From CAYPQL01 sp964412905 (GTDB lineage Bacteria > Patescibacteriota > Minisyncoccia > JAHIHE01 > JAGLIN01): a DNA stretch of 7,227 bases. Below, in pieces: positions 1-5,454 of the stretch. Where the stretch lies: assembly GCA_964412905.1 (NCBI GenBank), contig CAYPQL010000053.1:1-7227 (forward strand), written 5' to 3'. The notes below the pieces were generated by a model, which saw only the letters and a list, made by a program, of their open reading frames with translations, made no database searches and was not told where the DNA came from. How positions within the stretch are numbered: the stretch's first letter is position 1; each line of letters begins with the position of its first letter. The translations under genes and the position numbers were made by a program.

Positions 1-1
1 C

Positions 2-73
2 ATTAATCCGATTGATATGCATCCGCCGCTCTGGTTTTGGAGCAGGAATGGATTCATTTTTGAATTGGATTGA
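2..73 (+). CDS. possible C-terminal end of an upstream gene (partial)
   Basis: The frame starting at base 2 is open from the window edge to a TGA at 71-73 and reads INPIDMHPPLWFWSRNGFIF followed by ELD. The tryptophan- and proline-rich tail looks more like a real protein end than random noncoding sequence. The evidence is thin: only 23 residues are visible, the frame beginning at base 3 is also open (to a TGA at 87-89), and a minus-strand reading is possible too. I do not recognise the family and assign no function. If real, the gene lies upstream of the hydrolase at 191 and is separated from it by about 117 bases of noncoding sequence. Confidence 0.3.
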   Translation: MNPIDMHPPLWFWSRNGFIFELD

Positions 74-101
74 TATTTTTCAAAAATGAGCAGTATTTTT
101 G

Positions 102-121
102 TATCCCTCGTTCGCGCGAAT
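102..121. repeat. dispersed hairpin sequence centred on TTCGCGCGAA, copy 1
   Basis: This 20-base stretch matches 17 of 20 bases with 1129-1148. Its right half holds TTCGCGCGAA (111-120), a perfect 10-bp palindrome, and GGCG or GCGG-containing sequence follows in both copies. It lies about 70 bases upstream of the first hydrolase gene, in the gap after the putative upstream gene. It may be a dispersed repeat, a protein-binding site or part of an RNA hairpin; the sequence alone does not decide. Confidence 0.45.
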
Positions 122-156
122 GGCGGAATGGTTTAGAGCGAGAATAAAAATTAGTT

Positions 157-185
157 TTTAAAGTAGGATTATTTAAAAATAAAAT
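157..185 (+). promoter_or_regulatory. weak candidate promoter of the first hydrolase gene
   Basis: A TTTAAA hexamer (157-162, four of six matches to TTGACA) lies 17 bases before TAAAAT (180-185, five of six matches to TATAAT). Transcription would then begin at or within a few bases of the ATG at 191, giving a nearly leaderless message, which would fit the lack of a Shine-Dalgarno site. The region is extremely AT-rich, so such matches arise easily by chance. Confidence 0.2.
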
Positions 186-190
186 TTATT

Positions 191-943
191 ATGCCAGAAA
201 AAATTAAAATAGGAAATTTAGATGCGATTTTTCATAATCCTAATATAAATAATTCGCTGGCGGTTATAATGGTTCATGGTTTTGGCGGAGAAGGGCTGGA
301 AGAGGAATTTGAAGATATTGCGGATAATTTATGCGAGCAGGGGTATGCTGTTTTGAGATTTCTTTTTAGCGGGTACGAGAAAAATAATCTGATGGATCTG
401 ACGATTTCCAAAGAAATATCCGAATTGAAATCGGTAATTGATTTTCTGGAATCGAAAAACATCAATAAAGAAAAAATCGGGATTATAGCGCAAAGCTTGG
501 GCTGTGCGGTTGCTATGCTTCTAAACGATCCGCGGATAAAAGCGATGGCAATGCTTGCGCCGCTTATTAATATTAAAGAATCTTTTGAAAAAGAATTTGG
601 GGAAAATGGAATTAGAGAATTTGAAATTTTTGGATATACAACTATTATAAGCAAAAGAAAAAACCAAAAAAGAGAGTTCAGCGCGAGTTTTTGGAACGAG
701 GTTAAGAAAATTGACAAAATCAGCCAAGAACAGATAGAAGCGATAAAATGTCCATTGCTGATAATTCACGGAATGGCTGATAATACTGTGGATTATGAAG
801 AATCGGAAACTATATTCAAATGGGCGAACGAGCCAAAGAAATTGAAATTAATAAAAGGCGGAGAGCATGTGATGATAAGAGATCCAAAAATCAGAAAAGA
901 TGTCAACGGATATATTTTAAAGTTTTTCTCGGAGTATTTATAA
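191..943 (+). CDS. alpha/beta hydrolase (serine esterase or peptidase-like)
   Basis: A 250-residue cytoplasmic protein of the alpha/beta hydrolase fold, closest in layout to the Hydrolase_4/S33 and feruloyl-esterase-like families, which cleave esters or small acyl compounds. The oxyanion-loop motif VHGFGG is at residues 28-33. The nucleophile elbow is AQSLG at 100-104 with Ser102 (a variant of GxSxG with Ala at the first Gly). The probable acid is Asp197 in HGMADNTV, and the catalytic His is His226 in GGEHVM. All three catalytic residues are present and correctly ordered, so the enzyme should be active. RFLFSGYEKN at 56-65 takes the place of the usual RFDFRGHGES-like segment. There is no signal peptide or membrane segment. 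The ATG at 191 is the first start in the frame that preserves the N-terminal strand; no Shine-Dalgarno site is near it. The substrate cannot be inferred. An inverted repeat begins 4 bases after the stop and may end the transcript. Confidence 0.9.
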   Translation: MPEKIKIGNLDAIFHNPNINNSLAVIMVHGFGGEGLEEEFEDIADNLCEQGYAVLRFLFSGYEKNNLMDLTISKEISELKSVIDFLESKNINKEKIGIIAQSLGCAVAMLLNDPRIKAMAMLAPLINIKESFEKEFGENGIREFEIFGYTTIISKRKNQKREFSASFWNEVKKIDKISQEQIEAIKCPLLIIHGMADNTVDYEESETIFKWANEPKKLKLIKGGEHVMIRDPKIRKDVNGYILKFFSEYL

Positions 944-946
944 AAA

Positions 947-1102
947 TTGTAACTATTCATCTACTTTAAAAAACTACTTATAAAAACCTGTCATTTCGAG
1001 CGTGTCGCGAGAAATCTATAAACCTTAGATATTTCTACAATGCTTAGATTTCTCGCTAATCGCTCGAAATGACATTTTCTTAAAGAAGGCGAGTAGTTAC
1101 AA
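947..1102. repeat. nested inverted-repeat element, MITE-like
   Basis: The inner arms are 989-1018 and 1045-1074. They pair at 27 of 30 positions and begin TGTCATTTCGAGCG, a sequence style that I associate with small repeats scattered in many bacterial genomes. The outer arms, 947-973 and 1076-1102, begin TTGTAACTA and pair at 22 of 27 positions. The left side is longer because a 13-base segment (961-973) is duplicated almost exactly at 974-986. TTTTCTT follows the inner hairpin on the + strand, and a run of five T follows it on the - strand, so it may also act as a bidirectional terminator. It starts 4 bases after the stop of the first hydrolase. No target duplication or transposase is evident. 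Confidence 0.8.
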
Positions 1103-1128
1103 AACTAACATCATAAAGTCGGGCTTGC

Positions 1129-1148
1129 TATCTCTAATTCGCGCGAAT
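1129..1148. repeat. dispersed hairpin sequence centred on ATTCGCGCGAAT, copy 2
   Basis: Second copy of the sequence at 102-121, with 17 of 20 bases identical. It contains ATTCGCGCGAAT (1137-1148), a perfect 12-bp palindrome. The flanks GCTAT (1127-1131) and ATAGC (1155-1159) are also inverted copies, so a larger imperfect hairpin spans about 1127-1159. It sits in the leader region of the second hydrolase gene, as copy 1 sits upstream of the first. Confidence 0.45.
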
Positions 1149-1201
1149 AGGCGAATAGCGGGGGTTTCAGATTAATTTACAGCTAAGGAATTTCAATATT
1201 C

Positions 1202-1245
1202 GCGCTTCCGAAGGCGACATTCGCGAATGTCGCCTTCGGAAGCGC
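1202..1245. repeat. perfect 44-bp palindrome
   Basis: The 22 bases from 1202 (GCGCTTCCGAAGGCGACATT then CG) are repeated exactly in inverted form to 1245, with no spacer between the arms. It is markedly GC-rich (28 of 44) inside an AT-rich gap. As RNA it would form a stem of about 20 bp closed by CGCG. No T-tract follows, so it is not a canonical intrinsic terminator. The centre ATTCGCGAAT resembles the TTCGCGCGAA centres at 111-120 and 1138-1147. It ends 30 bases upstream of the next start codon. Its role is unknown: a REP-like element, a protein-binding site or an mRNA-stabilising hairpin are all possible. Confidence 0.85.
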
Positions 1246-1275
1246 CAACAGGCTTAATTTATTTAGAAATCTATT

Positions 1276-1896
1276 ATGAAAAAACAAGTAGTCGTCATTC
1301 ACGGAGGAAAAACTTATCGGACATATAAAGAATATATTTTTTCTCTTGAAAAATATAAAATTGATTTTGAGAAGATTAAAAATGAAGGCTGGAAAGATAC
1401 TTTGGAGAAAAAGCTGGGAAATGGCTTTGAGGTTATTTATCCTGAAATGCCCAATTCTTCCAATGCCAAGTATTTGGAATGGAAAATTTGGTTTGAAAAA
1501 ATAATTCCATATCTTGAGAAGAAAGTGGTTTTAGTCGGACATTCTCTGGGCGGAATTTTTCTTGCTAAATATTTATCGGAAAATAAGTTTCCTAAAAAGA
1601 TTTTGGCGACATTTCTCGTCGCGGCGCCTTATGATGATAAAGACGATGAAGAATCTTTGGCTGATTTTAAGCTAAAAAAAGATTTAAGCCGATTGCAAAA
1701 ACAATCTGAAAAGTTATTTGTATGGCAAAGCCAAGACGATGATGTTGTTCAGTTTTCTGATTTTGAAAAATATAAAAAGGCTCTACTTGGAGCCATTTAC
1801 AGAGAGTTTAGAAATAAAGGCCATTTTACTCAAAATAATTTTCCGGAAATTGTTCAAGAAATAAGAAAAATATTTTCTAAATCTAAAATAATTTAA
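1276..1896 (+). CDS. alpha/beta hydrolase, RBBP9/YdeN-like serine hydrolase
   Basis: A 206-residue single-domain protein that resembles the small RBBP9/YdeN serine hydrolases (Ser_hydrolase family). The N-terminal strand and oxyanion motif are VVVIHGG (5-11). The nucleophile elbow is the canonical GHSLGG (88-93) with Ser90. The acid lies in WQSQDDDVVQF, most likely Asp154 or Asp155, and the catalytic His183 is in KGHF. The triad is therefore complete. A Lys/Tyr-rich insertion at about 14-48 follows the first strand and is longer than in minimal family members. It has no signal peptide or membrane segment, so it is cytoplasmic. Family members are mostly of unknown substrate. The ATG at 1276 lacks a Shine-Dalgarno site. 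The stop is followed directly by an 8-bp repeat array and, 39 bases on, by the helicase-nuclease gene, so cotranscription is plausible. Confidence 0.9.
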   Translation: MKKQVVVIHGGKTYRTYKEYIFSLEKYKIDFEKIKNEGWKDTLEKKLGNGFEVIYPEMPNSSNAKYLEWKIWFEKIIPYLEKKVVLVGHSLGGIFLAKYLSENKFPKKILATFLVAAPYDDKDDEESLADFKLKKDLSRLQKQSEKLFVWQSQDDDVVQFSDFEKYKKALLGAIYREFRNKGHFTQNNFPEIVQEIRKIFSKSKII

Positions 1897-1928
1897 CAAT
1901 ACAACAATACAACAATTTAACAATATAA
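1897..1928 (+). repeat. 8-bp tandem array CAATNNAA, four units, before the helicase start
   Basis: The units are CAATACAA, CAATACAA, CAATTTAA and CAATATAA, each exactly 8 bases with no gaps. The array begins on the base after the hydrolase stop codon and ends 7 bases before the ATG at 1936. The last unit overlaps a TATAAT (1924-1929), which could be a -10 element placing the transcript start near the ATG, although no -35 is visible. The same repeat recurs at 6529-6568. The RNA would be nearly free of structure because it has almost no G. Confidence 0.8.
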
Positions 1929-1935
1929 TAACTTT

Positions 1936-4900
1936 ATGTCCACATTTGAAACTCGTTATGAAAAATTGAATAAGGAGCAGAAAGAGGCGGTTGATAATAT
2001 CGACGGGCCGATGCTGGTTGTGGCGGGGCCGGGGAGCGGGAAGACGGAACTCTTAAGTTTGCGGGTGGCGAATATTCTGCGAAAAACGGATGTGTTTCCG
2101 AGCAATATTTTATGTCTTGCTTTCACGGAAGCGGCGGCGACAAATATGAGAAAGCGGTTAAGCGGCATAATCGGACAGGATGCGTATAAAGTCGCCATCC
2201 ATACTTTCCACAGTTTCGGGAGCGAAATCATCAATCAAAATCCGGAATATTTTTATCAGGGGGCGATATACAATCCCGCCGATGATTTGGCGCAGGTTGA
2301 AATCATAGAAGAAATATTAAGCGGACTAAAGCATAACAGCCTTTTGAAATCGTATAATCCCGAGCAGGGCTATACATATATGAAAGATATTTTGGAAAAA
2401 ATAAATAATTTGAAAGAAGCTTTGAGTCCGGACGAGTTTTTGGAAATTACTTTGGAGAATAAAAGTTTTTTTGAAAATTCTCAAGACCTGATAAACAAAT
2501 ATTTTTCCCAGACCGTTTCCAAGAAAAAACTGCCTGAATTTAAAAAGGCTGTTGTCGAGCTGGAAGCGGTTAATTTCAATAAAAGGAAGAAAGATATAAA
2601 ATTTAAAAGCGTAAAAGAAACTATAATTTCCAGCCTTGCCGAAGCAATCAATAAATCTGTCGCGGAAGGGAAAACAAAATATCTGTCGCAATGGAAAACC
2701 GATTTTACGATGAACGATAAGAATAAAAAAAGAATTCTCAAAGATTATAATCAGATAGAAAAGCAAATTGAACTAGCCCAAATTTATCGGGAATATCAAA
2801 AAGGATTGAAGAAAAAAGGATATTATGATTTTTCCGATATGCTTGGCGATACCGTGAAAGCTTTGGAAAAAAATCCCGAATTGAAATATAACATCGCCGA
2901 AAAGTATCTTTATATTTTGGTGGATGAATTCCAGGACACGAACAATATTCAAAACAGATTGCTGGACAATATTGTTGATTTGGAAATAAATAACGCCGCT
3001 CCGAACATTTTGGCGGTGGGCGACGATGATCAGGCGATTTATAAATTCCAGGGGGCGAATGTCGGAAATATTATAAATTTTATCCAAAAGTATAAAGACT
3101 TGAAACTTGTCGTTTTGAAGAAAAATTACAGGTCCGCGCAGGAAATTCTTGATTTGGCGAGGAAAACGATTTTGACGGGAAGCGAGCGGCTGGAGAATAA
3201 AGTTTCTTCCATCACCAAAGATTTGGTTTCCGCGAACGCGGAAATTGGCAATGCCAACATAACAAACAAAGAATTTGAAACAAGTTTTCACGAAATAATC
3301 TGGATTGCGAAAGAGATAAAAAGAAAAATTGAAAAGAAAGAATGTTTGCCAGAGGACATTGCCGTCATCGCGCCCAAGCATAAAATTCTTCAAGAAGCCG
3401 CCAGAATTTTTGATTTTTTCGGCATCCCGATTTCTTATGAAAAGAAAAAAAATATTCTGGAAGACAAGCAGATCAAAGAAATTATAACGATTTTTAAATT
3501 TATAAATACGCTTAACAATGTCGGCGAGAAAGAAGCCGACGAACTTCTGCCCGAGATATTAAGTTTTTCTTTTCTAGAGATTAATTCGATTGAAATATGG
3601 AAAATATCAGTCAAGGCTTATAACGAAAGAAAAAGATGGCTGGAAATTATGATTGATCATAAAGACGAAAAAATCAGTTCTATCGCCGAGTTTTTGATTA
3701 TGCTGGGAAACAAGGCAAACGATCTGACGGCCGAAGAATTGATAGATATTATTACCGGCGCGAGAAATCTGGAAAAATGCAAATTCAACAGCCCTTATAA
3801 GGAATATTATTTTAGCAAAGAAAAATTTGATTCGCAAAGATCCGTTTATTTGGAATATCTTGCGAGCTTGCATTCATTCATAAATTCCATCCGCCAATAT
3901 AAAGGACACGAAACTTTGAGCGTCTCGGATGTCGTTGATTTCGTAAATTTGCACCAGACTCACCGCATTTCCTTGAATGCCGCGAATGAATTTAATTATG
4001 AAAAAAAATCCGTGAATTTGATAACGGCGCACGGAGCGAAGGGCTTGGAGTTTGACACGGTTTTTATCATAGATTGCTTGGAAGATGTTTGGATGAGAAA
4101 TAATAATGGCCGATTGAATTTTCCCATAAATATAAATCTTGCGCCGCAGAAAGATAATACGGACGATAAGTTGAGGCTTTTCTATGTCGCCCTAACAAGA
4201 GCGAAGCGGAATTTGTATATCACCAATTACAAATACGACGGATCGGGAAAAGAGAAAATCAAGCTTAGATTTTTGAATTTTACGAATGAAAAAGAAGAGA
4301 TTAAAAAGGAAAATAAATCTGTAGAAGAGATAAAAAAAGCCCAAGCCGATTTGGCAAAAGAGGAAAATCTTGAAAGCCTTATGGAAATGAAATTGCAGAT
4401 TAGCGGCCATATAATCAGCGCGGACAAGGAAAACTTATTAAGAAAAGTTTTGGAAAATTACAAATTGAGCGCGACGCATTTGAACAGTTTTCTCAGCGTC
4501 CAAAAAGGCGGTCCGCTGGAATTTTTGGAAAAACAGCTTTTGAAATTTCCCCAAGCGCAGAGCAAAAATAGCGCCTACGGATCCGCCGTCCATAACACGC
4601 TTAACATTTTTTACGCGGAGTTCAAGCAAAAAAAGAAATTGCCGGCGCTTGATTTATTCTTAAAAATATTTGAAGATTCCCTTTTAAAGCAAAGGCTTAA
4701 TAAAAATGATTTTCGGGAAATGCTGGAAAAAGGCCGAGATGAGCTGAATTTCTACTATAATAAAAAAAAGAACGAGTTTAATATCGCTGATCGCTGCGAG
4801 ATGGATTTTAAATCTCAAGGCGTTAATATCTCCGGCGCGGATATTACGGGAAAACTGGACAGAATTCATCTTGATGAGAAAAACAAAATCATAGAAGTTT

Positions 4901-5262
4901 ATGATTATAAAACGGGCAAGCCTTTTGAAAATTGGGACGCGGGCGATTCATATAAAAAAATCCGCGCTTGGGAATATAAAAATCAGCTTATCTTCTATAA
5001 ACTGCTTGTTGAAAATTCCAGAGATTTCGGCGGCAGATACTCTGTAAATTCCGGAACGATAGAATTTATCAAGCCGGAAGGAAATAATCTCGTGAGCTTG
5101 TCCATTGCAATTCAAAGCGAGGATGTGTCGCGCTTAAGCAAGTTAATTCAGATTATTTATAAAAAAATCCAAAGCCTGGATTTCCCCGACACAAGAAATT
5201 ATTCAAAAGACATCAAAGGAATTTTAATGTTTGAAGAGGATTTGCTGGATGGAGGAATTTAG
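1936..5262 (+). CDS. UvrD/PcrA-type helicase fused to RecB-like nuclease
   Basis: A 1108-residue SF1A DNA helicase with a C-terminal PD-(D/E)XK nuclease, the domain order of AddA, RecB and AdnAB subunits. Helicase signatures in order: Q-motif LNKEQKEAV (11-19), Walker A AGPGSGKT (30-37, Lys36), motif Ia LAFTEAAA (61-68), motif Ib HTFHSFG (89-95), YDFSDML (297-303), Walker B VDEFQDTN (329-336), motif III GDDDQAIYKFQGA (362-374), motif IV NYRS (397-400), motif V TAHGAKGLEF (697-706) and motif VI YVALTRAKR (750-758). A Lys/Glu-rich linker follows (about 784-815). The nuclease has GSAVH (His886), GKLDR (Asp975), YDYKTGK (Asp990, Lys992) and QLIFY (1017-1021), matching the RecB catalytic His-Asp-Asp-Lys set. 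It should unwind and cut DNA ends in recombinational repair or degradation of foreign DNA. No AddB-like partner or Fe-S cysteine set is visible here. The gene ends just before an intrinsic terminator. Confidence 0.95.
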   Translation: MSTFETRYEKLNKEQKEAVDNIDGPMLVVAGPGSGKTELLSLRVANILRKTDVFPSNILCLAFTEAAATNMRKRLSGIIGQDAYKVAIHTFHSFGSEIINQNPEYFYQGAIYNPADDLAQVEIIEEILSGLKHNSLLKSYNPEQGYTYMKDILEKINNLKEALSPDEFLEITLENKSFFENSQDLINKYFSQTVSKKKLPEFKKAVVELEAVNFNKRKKDIKFKSVKETIISSLAEAINKSVAEGKTKYLSQWKTDFTMNDKNKKRILKDYNQIEKQIELAQIYREYQKGLKKKGYYDFSDMLGDTVKALEKNPELKYNIAEKYLYILVDEFQDTNNIQNRLLDNIVDLEINNAAPNILAVGDDDQAIYKFQGANVGNIINFIQKYKDLKLVVLKKNYRSAQEILDLARKTILTGSERLENKVSSITKDLVSANAEIGNANITNKEFETSFHEIIWIAKEIKRKIEKKECLPEDIAVIAPKHKILQEAARIFDFFGIPISYEKKKNILEDKQIKEIITIFKFINTLNNVGEKEADELLPEILSFSFLEINSIEIWKISVKAYNERKRWLEIMIDHKDEKISSIAEFLIMLGNKANDLTAEELIDIITGARNLEKCKFNSPYKEYYFSKEKFDSQRSVYLEYLASLHSFINSIRQYKGHETLSVSDVVDFVNLHQTHRISLNAANEFNYEKKSVNLITAHGAKGLEFDTVFIIDCLEDVWMRNNNGRLNFPININLAPQKDNTDDKLRLFYVALTRAKRNLYITNYKYDGSGKEKIKLRFLNFTNEKEEIKKENKSVEEIKKAQADLAKEENLESLMEMKLQISGHIISADKENLLRKVLENYKLSATHLNSFLSVQKGGPLEFLEKQLLKFPQAQSKNSAYGSAVHNTLNIFYAEFKQKKKLPALDLFLKIFEDSLLKQRLNKNDFREMLEKGRDELNFYYNKKKNEFNIADRCEMDFKSQGVNISGADITGKLDRIHLDEKNKIIEVYDYKTGKPFENWDAGDSYKKIRAWEYKNQLIFYKLLVENSRDFGGRYSVNSGTIEFIKPEGNNLVSLSIAIQSEDVSRLSKLIQIIYKKIQSLDFPDTRNYSKDIKGILMFEEDLLDGGI

Positions 5263-5288
5263 GGCTACTGTTCCCCGCGTTCTTGCAG

Positions 5289-5320
5289 AGACTACTCAAT
5301 TAGGGTAGTCTATTTTTTTT
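5289..5320 (+). terminator. intrinsic terminator after the helicase-nuclease gene
   Basis: AGACTACTC (5289-5297) pairs with GGGTAGTCT (5303-5311) around the loop AATTA, with one T-G wobble, and is followed by A and eight consecutive T (5313-5320). The site is 27 bases past the helicase stop. It separates the helicase-nuclease transcript from the Fic gene. Confidence 0.9.
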
Positions 5321-5370
5321 GCCAATTTTTTAATTATCGTTCGGGGCTGACAGAGGGAATTTTAAAAACT

Positions 5371-5449
5371 CTCATATAAACACTCATATAAACTCTTTAC
5401 TTTTTGGAAATTATCTTATATAATCTTATATAGTTAAAATATAAGATTA
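5371..5449. promoter_or_regulatory. operator-like array of CTYATATA motifs upstream of the Fic gene
   Basis: CTCATATAA occurs at 5371-5379 and 5383-5391 (12 bases apart). The near-identical CTTATATA occurs at 5415-5422 and 5425-5432 (10 bases apart, within a perfect tandem ATCTTATATA). An inverted copy closes the set: TAATCTTATAT (5421-5431) and ATATAAGATTA (5439-5449) are perfect 11-bp arms around a 7-base loop. The copies lie upstream of the -35, over the -10, and between the -10 and the start codon. This is the layout expected for a repressor that blocks polymerase. The encoded protein carries a winged helix-turn-helix, so autoregulation is a natural inference. Confidence 0.6.
5396..5424 (+). 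promoter_or_regulatory. sigma70-type promoter of the Fic gene
   Basis: TTTACT (5396-5401, four of six consensus bases) and TATAAT (5419-5424, six of six) are separated by the ideal 17 bases. The predicted transcription start is near 5431, giving a leader of about 24 bases. Repeats in the operator-like array overlap the -10. A terminator lies just upstream, so this promoter probably starts an independent unit covering the Fic gene and perhaps the exonuclease. Confidence 0.65.
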
Positions 5450-5454
5450 ATTTT

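Larger units (their letters stand above)
944..1275. other. 332-base noncoding gap rich in inverted repeats
   Basis: No convincing coding frame is present on either strand between the two hydrolase genes. The gap is instead made of distinct structured pieces: the nested inverted repeat (947-1102), a second copy of the TTCGCGCGAAT sequence (1129-1148) and a 44-bp palindrome (1202-1245). The last 30 bases before the ATG at 1276 are plain AT-rich sequence without a recognisable ribosome-binding site or good promoter. The concentration of palindromes suggests a tolerated insertion site for small non-autonomous elements. Confidence 0.7.

Noticed and set aside
110..150. GGCGGAATGGTTTAGAGCG considered as the 5' part of a tRNA gene.
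   Set aside because: No acceptor-stem complement, anticodon arm or GTTCRA T-loop motif is found at proper spacing before the hydrolase start.
274..717. Minus-strand open frame of 147 residues with a hydrophobic start, inside the first hydrolase gene.
   Set aside because: It is antisense to a gene with a complete catalytic triad. The hydrophobic and serine-rich composition follows from complementing Lys/Glu-rich codons. No promoter or start context supports it.
1202..1245. 44-bp palindrome considered as an intrinsic terminator.
   Set aside because: The sequence after it (CAACAGGCTTAATT) has no T-tract, and the hairpin lies about 260 bases after the upstream stop codon, close to the next gene.
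2773..3393. Long open frame on the minus strand inside the helicase gene (206 residues).
   Set aside because: It lies wholly within the helicase coding region, which has unbroken family motifs, and its own translation is Phe/Ile-rich with no recognisable motif. It is a mirror effect of the AT-rich coding strand.
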